Assembly: GCA_946481615.1 (NCBI GenBank)
Contig: CAMLOR010000007.1
Coordinates: forward strand, 1-33,534
Origin: an uncultured Aquimonas sp.
Lineage (GTDB): Bacteria > Pseudomonadota > Gammaproteobacteria > Xanthomonadales > Xanthomonadaceae
Reading direction: 5' to 3'
DNA: 33,534 bases
Made by a program: the position numbers and the translations under genes. Shown piece after piece: positions 23,594 through 31,972 of this stretch (the first letter of the stretch is position 1; each line of letters starts with the position of its first letter). The notes below the pieces were generated by a model, which saw only the letters and a list, made by a program, of their open reading frames with translations, ran no database searches and was not told the origin of the DNA.

Positions 23594-26500
23594 GCGACCA
23601 GCTGCACCGGCACCGCGCGCGGATTGTTCCACTCCGCCAGCAACTCGTCCTGCTTCGCCATCGCCTTCGCGAGATGCTTTTCCTTCACGTGGCCGTAGCC
23701 GCGGATCAGTTCCGGAATGGCCGCGATCTCGGCGGCGAGCATCGCGTTGCCGGCGTCGAGTTTCGACAGCAGCAGGTCGATGCGCGCGAAGTAGTCCTCA
23801 ATCAACTTGCGCTCGGTGCGGCGTTCCTCGGTGTAGCCGAAGATGTCGAGCGCGGTACCGCGCAGACCCTTGAGTTTCGCAAGCAGGCCGAAGGCCGGGT
23901 ACATCCACGCGCCGAATTCGCGCTTCACGAGGTGGCCGTCGGCATTCTTCTTCGCGAACATCGGCGGCGCGAGGTTGAAGTGCAGCTTGTACTTGCCTTC
24001 GAACTGCTGCGCCACCTTTTCCTTGAACTTCGTGTCGGTGTAGAGGCGCGCGACTTCGTACTCGTCCTTGTAGGCCATCAGCTTGAAGGCGTAGCGGGCG
24101 ACGGCCTCGCTCAGCGCCGTCGAGCCCAGCGGCGCTTCGGCGCTGCGCACTTTCGCGACCAGATCGGAATAGCGCTTGGCGTAGGCGGCGTTCTGGTAAT
24201 CGGTGAGGAAGGCCACGCGGCGCGCGATGCGCTCGTCAAGCGTGTGCGAGAGGCGCTCGTCGTCGAGCGGAAGGGCCATCACGTCGGCGCCCGCGTTCTT
24301 CTTCTCGCCGGCCGCTTCCTGCACCTTGGCGAGATCGACGGCCGCGAGACGGCCCCAGGAAAACGCCTCGCGGTTCATCTTCACCGCCGCGCCGTTCAAT
24401 TCGATGGCGCGGTCGATGGAGTCGAACGACAGTGGCACCAGGCCCTTCTGCCAGGCATAGCCCAGCATGAAGCTGTTGCTGGCGATGGAGTCGCCGAGCA
24501 GCGCGGTGGCAAGTTCGGTGGCGTCGACCAGCAGCGGGTCTTCGCCGTTGAGCGCGGTCTTCACGGCGGCCACGATGTCGCGCGCAGGGAACTGCATGTC
24601 GGGCTTCATGGTGAAGGGGCCCGGCATCGCCTCGTAGGAATTGAGCACGACCTGGGTGCGGTCGGCGCGGATCTTCGACAGCGCCCAGTAGTCGTTGACC
24701 ACCACCATGTCGCAGCCGAGCACGAGGTCGGCTTCGCCGGCGGCGATGCGCACGGCGTGGATGTCGGACGGATCGTTCGCGATGCGCACGTGCGTGGTGA
24801 CCGCGCCGCCCTTCTGCGCCAGGCCGGTCTGGTCCAGCACCGTCGCGCCCTTGTGTTCAAGGTGGCCGGCCATGCCGAGCAGCGCGCCGATCGTCACGAC
24901 GCCGGTGCCGCCGACGCCGGTGATGAGGATGTTCCACGGGCGATCGAGCGCCGGCAGCGTCGGCTGCGGCAGCGCGGCGAACAGTTCCGCCGAGTTCACG
25001 CCCTTCTTCTTGCGCAGCTGCCCGCCGTGCACGGTGACGAAGCTCGGGCAGAAGCCCTTCACGCAGGAATAATCCTTGTTGCAGCCGGACTGGTCGATCT
25101 CGCGCTTGCGGCCGAATTCGGTTTCCTTCGGCAGCACGCTCACGCAGAACGACTTCTCGCCGCAGTCGCCGCAGCCTTCGCAGACCAGCGAGTTGATGAC
25201 GACGCGCTTCTGCGGGTCGACCATCTTGCCGCGCTTACGGCGGCGGCGCTTCTCGGTGGCGCAGGTCTGGTCGTAGATGATGACGGACACGCCCGGCACT
25301 TCGCGCAGCTGCTTTTGCACGTTGTCGAGTTCATCGCGGTCGAAGAACTCGACGCCGTTCGGGAAGATCTCGGGCTTCGACCACTTCTCGATGTCGTCCG
25401 ACACCACGACGATGGTTTGCACGCCTTCGGCGCGCATCTGGTGCGCCACGGCCGGCACGCTCAGCGTGCCGTCGACCGGTTGGCCGCCCGTCATCGCCAC
25501 CGCGTCGTTGAACAAAATCTTGTAGGTGATGCTGACCTTCGCTGCGATCGCCTGGCGGATCGCCAGCGAGCCGGAATGGAAATAGGTGCCGTCGCCCAGG
25601 TTCTGGAAGACGTGCTTCTCCTGCGTGAAGGGCGCCTGGCCGGCCCAGGTGACGCCTTCGCCGCCCATGTGGGTGAAGGTGTCGGTCTTGCGGTCCATCC
25701 AGGTCACCATGTAGTGGCAACCGATGCCGCCGAGCGCGCGCGAACCTTCCGGGACTTTCGTCGAGGTGTTGTGCGGACAGCCACTGCAGTAGTGCGGCAC
25801 GCGCGGGAAATTGGCGCGCGGCTGCGCCAGTTCGGCCTCCTTCGCCTCCATCCAGGCCAGGCGTTGTTCCATCGCCTCGCTGCGGTGGAAGCGCATCAGA
25901 CGCTGCGCGATCACGCGCGCGATGCGCGCGGGCGTCAGTTCGTTGGTGCTGGGCAGCACCCACTCGCCGCTCTCGTCGTACTTGCCGATGATCGAAGGAC
26001 GCGTCGGCCAGTTGTACATATCCTCCTTCATCTGACGCTCGATGAAGGAACGCTTCTCCTCGACCACGATGATGTCTTCGAGGCCGCGCGCGAACTCGCG
26101 GATGCCCTGCGGCTCCAGCGGCCAGGTCATGCCGACCTTGTAGACGCGGATGCCGATGGCCTCGGCGTCCTTGTGGTCGATGCCGAGGTACTCGAGCGCC
26201 TGCAGCACGTCGAGATACGACTTGCCCGTCGTGACGATGCCAAGGCGCGCCTTGGGCGAATCGAAGATGATCTTGTCGATGTGGTTGGCGCGCGCGAAAG
26301 CCTGAGCGGCGGCGACCGCGTAGCGATGCAGACGCATTTCCTGATCGAGCGGCGGATCGGGCCAGCGGATGTTCAAGCCGTTCGGCGGCAGTTCGAAATC
26401 GCCCGGCAATACGATGTCGAGCTGGTGCGGATTGACGATCACCGAGGCCGAGGACTCCACGGTTTCCGCGATCGTCTTGAAGCCGATCCAGCGACCCGTG

Positions 26501-27108
26501 TAACGCGACATGGCCCAGCCCAGCAGGCCCATGTCGAGGATGTCCTGTACGCCGGCCGGATTGAGCACCGGCATCATCGCCGATTCGAATTCGAGTTCCG
26601 AACCATGCGGCAGCGTCGACGAACGGCAGGCGTGATCGTCGGCCGCCAACGCCAGCACGCCGCCGAACTTCGAGGTGCCGGCCGCGTTGCCGTGCTTGAA
26701 CACGTCGCCGCAGCGGTCCACGCCCGGACCCTTGCCATACCACATCGAGAACACGCCATCGACGGTGGCGCCGGGGAAGAGATTGGTCTGCTGCGTGCCC
26801 CAGACCATCGTCGCGCCGAGATCCTCGTTCAACCCCGGCGTGAACTCGATATTGGAGGCCTTGAGGTGCTTCTTGGCCTTCCACAACTCCAGATCGAACC
26901 CGCCCAGCGGCGAACCGCGATAGCCCGACACGAAGCCGCCGGTGTTCAGCCCCGCGGCACGGTCGCGCATCTGCTGCATGATCGGCAGCCGCACCAGCGC
27001 CTGCACGCCGCTGAGATAGATGCGGCCTTCGGCGCGGGTGTACTTGTCTTCGAGCGTGTAGGCGGTATCGACAGCCGGACGCGCAGCGAGCGGGGCAGGG
27101 ACGGACAT
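23590..27108 (-). CDS. Fused indolepyruvate:ferredoxin oxidoreductase family enzyme
   Basis: An 1172-aa 2-oxoacid oxidoreductase with the IorA- and IorB-like parts in one chain. Residues ~25-400 form the pyrimidine-binding and transketolase-like region. C441-S-G-C-P and the thiamine-diphosphate motif G505-D-G...N534 follow. A ferredoxin-like cluster has C643, C646, C649 and C655 plus C676, C682 and C687. The gamma domain begins with G-V-G-G-T-G-V-V-T-I at ~731, and a long C-terminal domain ends the protein. The family oxidatively decarboxylates aryl- or branched-chain 2-oxoacids to acyl-CoA. It stands alone, without amino-acid catabolic genes nearby. A TACAAT -10-like box lies upstream at 27142-27147. 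Confidence 0.92.
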   Translation of the reverse strand: MSVPAPLAARPAVDTAYTLEDKYTRAEGRIYLSGVQALVRLPIMQQMRDRAAGLNTGGFVSGYRGSPLGGFDLELWKAKKHLKASNIEFTPGLNEDLGATMVWGTQQTNLFPGATVDGVFSMWYGKGPGVDRCGDVFKHGNAAGTSKFGGVLALAADDHACRSSTLPHGSELEFESAMMPVLNPAGVQDILDMGLLGWAMSRYTGRWIGFKTIAETVESSASVIVNPHQLDIVLPGDFELPPNGLNIRWPDPPLDQEMRLHRYAVAAAQAFARANHIDKIIFDSPKARLGIVTTGKSYLDVLQALEYLGIDHKDAEAIGIRVYKVGMTWPLEPQGIREFARGLEDIIVVEEKRSFIERQMKEDMYNWPTRPSIIGKYDESGEWVLPSTNELTPARIARVIAQRLMRFHRSEAMEQRLAWMEAKEAELAQPRANFPRVPHYCSGCPHNTSTKVPEGSRALGGIGCHYMVTWMDRKTDTFTHMGGEGVTWAGQAPFTQEKHVFQNLGDGTYFHSGSLAIRQAIAAKVSITYKILFNDAVAMTGGQPVDGTLSVPAVAHQMRAEGVQTIVVVSDDIEKWSKPEIFPNGVEFFDRDELDNVQKQLREVPGVSVIIYDQTCATEKRRRRKRGKMVDPQKRVVINSLVCEGCGDCGEKSFCVSVLPKETEFGRKREIDQSGCNKDYSCVKGFCPSFVTVHGGQLRKKKGVNSAELFAALPQPTLPALDRPWNILITGVGGTGVVTIGALLGMAGHLEHKGATVLDQTGLAQKGGAVTTHVRIANDPSDIHAVRIAAGEADLVLGCDMVVVNDYWALSKIRADRTQVVLNSYEAMPGPFTMKPDMQFPARDIVAAVKTALNGEDPLLVDATELATALLGDSIASNSFMLGYAWQKGLVPLSFDSIDRAIELNGAAVKMNREAFSWGRLAAVDLAKVQEAAGEKKNAGADVMALPLDDERLSHTLDERIARRVAFLTDYQNAAYAKRYSDLVAKVRSAEAPLGSTALSEAVARYAFKLMAYKDEYEVARLYTDTKFKEKVAQQFEGKYKLHFNLAPPMFAKKNADGHLVKREFGAWMYPAFGLLAKLKGLRGTALDIFGYTEERRTERKLIEDYFARIDLLLSKLDAGNAMLAAEIAAIPELIRGYGHVKEKHLAKAMAKQDELLAEWNNPRAVPVQLVA

Positions 27109-27141
27109 GCGGGGATCTCTGGGCTAGAGCAAATCCCCCAA

Positions 27142-27147
27142 ATTGTA
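27142..27147 (-). promoter_or_regulatory. Candidate -10 box for the oxidoreductase gene
   Basis: TACAAT, five of six matches to the sigma-70 consensus, stands out in the GC-rich 110-bp divergent region and lies 33 bp upstream of the start codon. No good -35 box is visible 16-18 bp upstream of it. Confidence 0.35.
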
Positions 27148-27218
27148 GCAGGCGGCCCCGGTGGGAGCCCGGCCGTGCGCTACGCTCGGCGCCGGCGTTC
27201 CGCGACGCGGAGGTAGGC

Positions 27219-29087
27219 ATGGCCCATCGATCGTTCGCCTTGGCGGCTGCGCCCTGGCTCCCCCTCGTGCTCGCGCTGACGAGCGGTTGCGCCACGCGCG
27301 AGGTCGCGCCGTCCGGCTTCGGTCCGCCGCCCGCGGCGCCGGCGCACGCAACGCCGGTCGTCCAGGCGCCCGTACGTGTGGCGCGCGGCTATCTCCCGAG
27401 CCGGTCCGTGCCGATGCCCAAGGCGGTCGCCTTGCGGCAGACGCGCATCGATGCGCTCGATCCGGCGATCCAGAACTGGGAGATCGAGCTCGACGTGTCG
27501 CGTCCAGGCGCCAGCGCCGACCGGGACGAACTCTTCGCCGTGTGGATGACCGGGCGGCCCGGCGCGGAAGGCCGCACGCTCACCCAGGTGGGCATGGCCC
27601 GCAGCGGCGATGGCGCGCGCAGTTTCACGCGCGTCGACGTGCAAAGCCCGATCGCGGAGGACGCCGTGCCCTTCGATCCGGTGGTCGAGTTCGATCCCGT
27701 CACGCAGCGCACCTTCGTTTCGGTGATGGAACAGACGCCGCCCTTCACGCGGCAGACCTGGGTGGCGCGCTCCGAGCCCGGTCAGGACGCGCAGTTCGAA
27801 CCGGGCCGCCTCGTCCCGCTCGCCCAAGGGGAACACCCGGACAAGGGCTGGTTCGCCATCGGCCGTCATCCGGAAGACGACACGCGCAGCGTCGTCTACC
27901 TCGCCAGCCAGGCCGGCATGCGCGTATCGCACGACGGCGGCGATACCTGGCAGGGCCCGACGAAGCTGCCCGCAAGTTCGAACCTGCTGCAGCCGCAGGT
28001 GCTCGACGACGGCGCGCTCGTCGTCGCCTACCTCGGTTCCGGCGGCCAGGCGCTGTTCGTACGCAGCGAGGACGCCGGTCAAAGCTACTCGCAGCCGGCG
28101 TCCATCCACGATTTCGTCGGCGGCGTTCCGGAACTCACGCATCCCGCGATTCCCGGCAGCTTCCGCGTGCCGCCCACGACGATGATCGCGAAGGCGCCCG
28201 GCGGGCGCCTCTACGCGGTGCTGCACGATGTCGTGCGCCGCGAAGGCGTGGAAGCCGACGTGGGCGTGCTGTTGTTCACCTCCGACGATCGCGGCCGCAC
28301 CTGGTCGGCGGGCCGCGACGTCACCTCGGATCTGCCTGCGTTGAGCGATCAGTTCCTGCCGTGGCTGGCAGTGGACGGGCAGGGCCGTCTGCACCTGGCC
28401 TACTTCGATACCTCGCGCTTCGTGGGCGTCGACGCCGATCCCGATGCGCTGGTCGACGTGTGGTACGCCTCGAGCGACGACGAGGGCGCAAGCTGGAGCC
28501 GCACGCGCCTGACGCAGGCGCCGATCGACTCCTTCGGCACGCGCTGGTCGCCCACGAGCAACGCGCCGCGCGCGCAGTTCCTCGGCGACTACTTCACGCT
28601 CGCGGCCTCGACGCACGCCGTGTACGTGGCGCATCCCGTGCAGGAGGCCGGCGTGTACGGCATGACGGTGAGCCGCATCGAATTGGCCGGAGGCACGAAT
28701 CCGGCGATCCGCGATCCGCGTGGGCTTTCGGGTTTGTGGTACGAGCCGGCGACGAGCGGGCAGGGCTTCGAGTTCAACTGGCTGGCCGGCGATGCGCTGG
28801 CCGTGGCCTTCTACGGCCACCGCGACAACGGCGCGAATCTCTTTCTCACCGGCCTGCGCGCGGGACGCTTCGGTTACGGCGAGGCGCTCGATATCCCGCT
28901 CAACGGCGTCAGTGGCGGACGTTTCAACGATTTCGATCGCGAAAGCATCCGCATCACGCCCTGGGGCCGGCTCACGCTGCGGTTCGATGCCTGCGACCGC
29001 GCGCAGGCGCGGCTCGAAGGCGCCGATGGCACGAAGGAAATGCAGCTGGTGCGGTTGGCCGTGGCGCCCGATCTGCCCTGCGACTGA
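27219..29087 (+). CDS. BNR/sialidase-fold lipoprotein with C-terminal GxWYxP module
   Basis: A 622-aa probable lipoprotein with a signal peptide ending L-A-L-T-S-G-C24; threonine at -3 is less usual. Residues ~75-500 contain Asp boxes of the sialidase/BNR propeller (S-x-D-x-G-x-T-W type) at about 129, 237, 283, 355 and 419. I could not identify the arginine triad or the catalytic tyrosine-glutamate pair of a true sialidase, so it may bind rather than cleave glycans. The C-terminal 504-622 begins G-L-W-Y-E-P-A-T-S-G-Q-G-F, the same module found twice at the end of the protease at 17666-20935. A GGAGGT lies 4 bases before the ATG. It is divergent from the oxidoreductase. Confidence 0.82.
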   Translation: MAHRSFALAAAPWLPLVLALTSGCATREVAPSGFGPPPAAPAHATPVVQAPVRVARGYLPSRSVPMPKAVALRQTRIDALDPAIQNWEIELDVSRPGASADRDELFAVWMTGRPGAEGRTLTQVGMARSGDGARSFTRVDVQSPIAEDAVPFDPVVEFDPVTQRTFVSVMEQTPPFTRQTWVARSEPGQDAQFEPGRLVPLAQGEHPDKGWFAIGRHPEDDTRSVVYLASQAGMRVSHDGGDTWQGPTKLPASSNLLQPQVLDDGALVVAYLGSGGQALFVRSEDAGQSYSQPASIHDFVGGVPELTHPAIPGSFRVPPTTMIAKAPGGRLYAVLHDVVRREGVEADVGVLLFTSDDRGRTWSAGRDVTSDLPALSDQFLPWLAVDGQGRLHLAYFDTSRFVGVDADPDALVDVWYASSDDEGASWSRTRLTQAPIDSFGTRWSPTSNAPRAQFLGDYFTLAASTHAVYVAHPVQEAGVYGMTVSRIELAGGTNPAIRDPRGLSGLWYEPATSGQGFEFNWLAGDALAVAFYGHRDNGANLFLTGLRAGRFGYGEALDIPLNGVSGGRFNDFDRESIRITPWGRLTLRFDACDRAQARLEGADGTKEMQLVRLAVAPDLPCD

Positions 29088-29114
29088 ACGGCGCGATCGC
29101 CCGCCGCCGTCGCG

Positions 29115-31463
29115 TCAATCGCCCTGGATGCGGCGGTCGACGAGATCGTCGATGCTCGGCCGCTGCGCGCCCTGCGCCAGTTGCGTGCGGATCCAGCGCG
29201 GCGACACGTCGTGGATCTGCATCGCCACCAGCTCGTCCACGGGCACGTTGCGGTAGCCCAGGTCGGCCACTTCGCGGATGAAGCCGGGCGACACGTCATG
29301 GATCTTCATCGCCACCAGGTCGTCCGCCGGCACGTTGCGGTAGCCGAGCGCGGCCAGATCGCGCACGAAGGCCGGCGTCACGTCGTGGATACGGAAGGCC
29401 ACCAGCCGCTTCGCCGGCAGATCGGCGTAGCCCAGCGTGCGCAACTCGTCGACGTAGGCACGCGTCACGTCGTGGATGCTGAATTCAATGAGGCGCTCGG
29501 CGTCCAGATCGCCATAGCCCAGCGTCTTCATGTCGCGCACGAACTGCGCGTCCACGTCGTGGATGTGCAGCGCGACCAGTTGCTTCGGCGTCAGGTCGAC
29601 GAGGCCGGCTTCGGCCAGGTCGGCGACGGACTCGGGCGTCACGTCGTGGATGCGGAATTCGAGCAGCTGCTTCGGTTTCAGGTTTCCGAAACCCGCGGCC
29701 TGCAATTCGCCGATGTAGGCGGCATCGACATCGTGGATGCGGAACTCGACGAGCTGCCGCGTGTTCTCGACGCGGAAGCCGACGCGTTCGAGGCCGCGCA
29801 GCCACTCCGTGTCCACGCCGTGGATCGACATTTCCACGAAGCGGTCGATGTCGGGCGCCTCGTAACCCTGGCGTGCGAGTTCGTCGAGCGTGGCGAGCGA
29901 GGCTTCCTGCAACGCCAGATGCAGATGCTGGCGCGCGGTCGGGCGGCCCAGGCCGCGGCGTTCGAGCTCGCGCACGAAGCCGGCATCGGGTTCGAAGCGG
30001 CAGGTGCCGGTGGCGCGCTGGCGCTGTCCGACGCCCTCGCAGGCGAGGGTGCCGGCGTCGCGCACGATGCGGAAACGCAGCGATTGCGGTTGCTCCGCCG
30101 CCAGCGTGACGCCGTCGAGGCCCTGCAATTCCGCCAGCTGGATGGGGCCGGAGTTGGTGCTGCGGCCGCGTTCGCGTTCTTCGTTGATCGTGAACTGCAC
30201 GATGCCGGGCTCGGTGCGCCGGCGCGGCTCGATCGTGAAGCCCAGTTCCCCCGGCGCCGCGTCGGCGGCCGCCGTCAGCGCGGTGGGCAGATAGGCCGCA
30301 CGCTGGCCGGACGCCGGCTCGGTGCGCGCCGCCGCCGGCACCTCGGCTGCGAGCGCGGCGCGCGGCGCGGTGAACGCGGGTGCGAAGGCCGCCACCGGCA
30401 GGGCGAGCAGCGTGGCCGCGGCGGCGCAGCCGAACGACCAGGCCCGCATCGCGGGGGCGCGGCGCTCGCCTTCATCCAGCACGCGCACCATGCGCCGCTG
30501 CAGATGCGCCATCGCTTCGCGACCCGAGATCGCATGCGCCGCGAGCGCGGGACCGGCGCTGCGGTTGCGTGCGAAGCGCAGCAGCAGCGCGGCGTAGTCC
30601 ACGCCGGCGATGTCGCCGCGCAGTACGGCGTCGTCCGCGGCTTCCTCGCGCAGCTGATGGCAGTGGCGCGCCAGGCGCCAGGCCAACGGGTTGAACCAGA
30701 ACAGCGCCGTCACCAGGCGCGCGAACACGAGCTTGACCCAGTCGTACCGCGCCAGATGCGCGAGCTCGTGCGCCAGCAGGGCTTCGGCGGTTTCGCGATC
30801 GAACGGCGCGCCGGCGGCGGCATCGTCGATCACGATGACGCGCTCGAGCAGGCCGAAGCTGAGCGGCGAGGCGACATCGCCGCTGTGCAGCAGCCATACC
30901 TGCCCGCGCACGCCGGTGCGCCGCTTCGCCGCCTGCAAGGCCGCGTCCCAGTCCGCATCGCGCACCGGCCGCGCGCGATTGCGCAACGCGCGCAGCCGCG
31001 CCATCGACATCGCCAGCGCCATCAGCAGCGCCAGCGCCGGCAAGGCATACAGCAAACCGATCACGGTTGAGGCCTGCAACGCGGGAGCGGGCGGTGTTTC
31101 GAGCGATGCGGATTTGTCCGGCGCACCCAGACTGCGCGCAGAGCGAGTCACGCGAGCGATGCGCTCGATGCGTGCTGCACGCGTGCCGCGCACGGCTTCT
31201 TCGAGCGCGACGGCGGCAGTGTCCGCGGACGTCGCTTCCTGCGCGGCGGGTGCCGGCGTCGGCAGCGCCGGCAGTTCCACCTGCCAGCGCGGCGCCAGCC
31301 ACATCAGCAGCGGCAGCAGCGCCATGGCGAACAGCCCGCCGTGCAGCACCGAACTGCGTTCGGCGGCGGAGCGATGCCGGAGCAGGCGCGCCGCCAGCAG
31401 CGCGAGCGCCGCCACCGCGGCCGGCTTCAGCGCGAAATCGAGGAACCACGCGGTTTCGTTCAT
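29115..31463 (-). CDS. BlaR1/MecR1-like M56 metallopeptidase with 29-residue repeat sensor domain
   Basis: A 782-aa membrane protease paired with a BlaI-type repressor. N-terminal membrane helices lie at about 7-27 and 41-57, a further one at ~133-153. The cytoplasmic M56 protease domain has L-A-H232-E-L-A-H236 and a third-ligand region R-E-E274-A-A-D-D. Another helix at ~342-362 follows. In BlaR1 the part beyond is a penicillin-binding sensor; here residues 363-497 form a linker domain with two cysteines (C475, C488), and 498-782 are ten tandem 29-residue repeats with consensus L-G-Y-x-x-L-x-x-x-x-L-V-x-F-x-I-H-D-V-x-x-x-F-V. No S-x-x-K or K-T-G beta-lactam motifs are seen. The ATG overlaps the blaI stop by 4 bp. 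It probably senses an envelope signal and triggers cleavage of the repressor. Confidence 0.88.
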   Translation of the reverse strand: MNETAWFLDFALKPAAVAALALLAARLLRHRSAAERSSVLHGGLFAMALLPLLMWLAPRWQVELPALPTPAPAAQEATSADTAAVALEEAVRGTRAARIERIARVTRSARSLGAPDKSASLETPPAPALQASTVIGLLYALPALALLMALAMSMARLRALRNRARPVRDADWDAALQAAKRRTGVRGQVWLLHSGDVASPLSFGLLERVIVIDDAAAGAPFDRETAEALLAHELAHLARYDWVKLVFARLVTALFWFNPLAWRLARHCHQLREEAADDAVLRGDIAGVDYAALLLRFARNRSAGPALAAHAISGREAMAHLQRRMVRVLDEGERRAPAMRAWSFGCAAAATLLALPVAAFAPAFTAPRAALAAEVPAAARTEPASGQRAAYLPTALTAAADAAPGELGFTIEPRRRTEPGIVQFTINEERERGRSTNSGPIQLAELQGLDGVTLAAEQPQSLRFRIVRDAGTLACEGVGQRQRATGTCRFEPDAGFVRELERRGLGRPTARQHLHLALQEASLATLDELARQGYEAPDIDRFVEMSIHGVDTEWLRGLERVGFRVENTRQLVEFRIHDVDAAYIGELQAAGFGNLKPKQLLEFRIHDVTPESVADLAEAGLVDLTPKQLVALHIHDVDAQFVRDMKTLGYGDLDAERLIEFSIHDVTRAYVDELRTLGYADLPAKRLVAFRIHDVTPAFVRDLAALGYRNVPADDLVAMKIHDVSPGFIREVADLGYRNVPVDELVAMQIHDVSPRWIRTQLAQGAQRPSIDDLVDRRIQGD
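29118..29972 (-). repeat. Tandem 87-bp coding repeats (ten 29-aa units, last one short)
   Basis: Nine full units and one 24-residue unit run from residue 498 to the C-terminus of the M56 protein. Units 2-9 all carry I-H-D-V or I-H-G-V at the same position. At DNA level the minus-strand I-H-D-V codons appear as repeated CACGTCGTGGAT on the plus strand. Adjacent late units (8 and 9) are most alike, which fits recent duplication. Confidence 0.9.
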
Positions 31464-31840
31464 GGCTTGCTCCGGCGTTGGCGCGCGGCCGCGATGAGCT
31501 TTTCGAGCTCGTCGAGATCCCCGGCGTCGAGTTTGTCGCTCATGCCCAGCAGCGCCGTGGCGGCGCTGGCGGCCGAGCCCTGGAAGAAGGTGCGCACCAC
31601 GTGCTGCAGCATCGATTCCTTCGCCGCTTCCTGCGGCACGGTGGGCGAATACAGCCAGCCCTCGCCCGACTGCCGCCGCTGCACCAGCCCCTTGGCTTCC
31701 AGCCGCGCCAGCATGGTGCGCAGCGCCGAGGCGCTCGGCGCTTCGGGCAGGTGGTTGCGCAAGTCCGCCACCGTGCATTCGCCGGCGCGGTAGAGGAAAT
31801 CGACGAGCTCGCGCTCGCGTGGCGGGATCTTCTCGAGCAT
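31460..31840 (-). CDS. blaI: BlaI/MecI-family transcriptional repressor
   Basis: A 126-aa winged-helix repressor. Residues ~5-80 match the family (P-P-R-E-R-E-L-V-D-F-L-Y, then the recognition helix region with S-A-L-R-T-M-L-A-R-L-E-A-K-G-L-V), and the C-terminal part is a dimerisation helix pair. In the family the repressor is inactivated by proteolysis after its M56 partner is triggered; that partner is encoded next with a 4-bp overlap. Two BlaI boxes overlap its own promoter (31853-31882), so autorepression is expected. The likely -10 box ends 6 bases before the ATG and no Shine-Dalgarno is present, suggesting a leaderless transcript. Confidence 0.92.
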   Translation of the reverse strand: MLEKIPPRERELVDFLYRAGECTVADLRNHLPEAPSASALRTMLARLEAKGLVQRRQSGEGWLYSPTVPQEAAKESMLQHVVRTFFQGSAASAATALLGMSDKLDAGDLDELEKLIAAARQRRSKP

Positions 31841-31846
31841 GGCGCC

Positions 31847-31882
31847 ACTAAACTACAAATGTAGCGACGCTACAAGTGTAGC
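31847..31882 (-). promoter_or_regulatory. blaI promoter with two BlaI boxes
   Basis: CTACAAATGTAG (31853-31864) and GCTACAAGTGTAGC (31869-31882) both contain the TACA-NN-TGTA core recognised by BlaI/MecI/CopY proteins, centred 17 bp apart. On the minus strand TTGTAG (31875-31870) and TTTAGT (31852-31847), 17 bp apart, form a promoter whose -35 lies in one box and whose spacer contains the other. Binding would block polymerase. Confidence 0.82.
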
Positions 31883-31972
31883 GCCACTCGCTTCGCCGCA
31901 TCGTCGCCGCTTGCCCGCGAGCCGGCCCGTCGCCGAAGATCGCGGACCCCACCGCGAGGCAGGCCGGCGCCG

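Noticed and set aside
23437..27216. Plus-strand frame of 1259 codons antisense to the oxidoreductase
   Set aside because: It is rich in H, R, V and A without domains, a mirror of the third-position GC bias of the real minus-strand gene.
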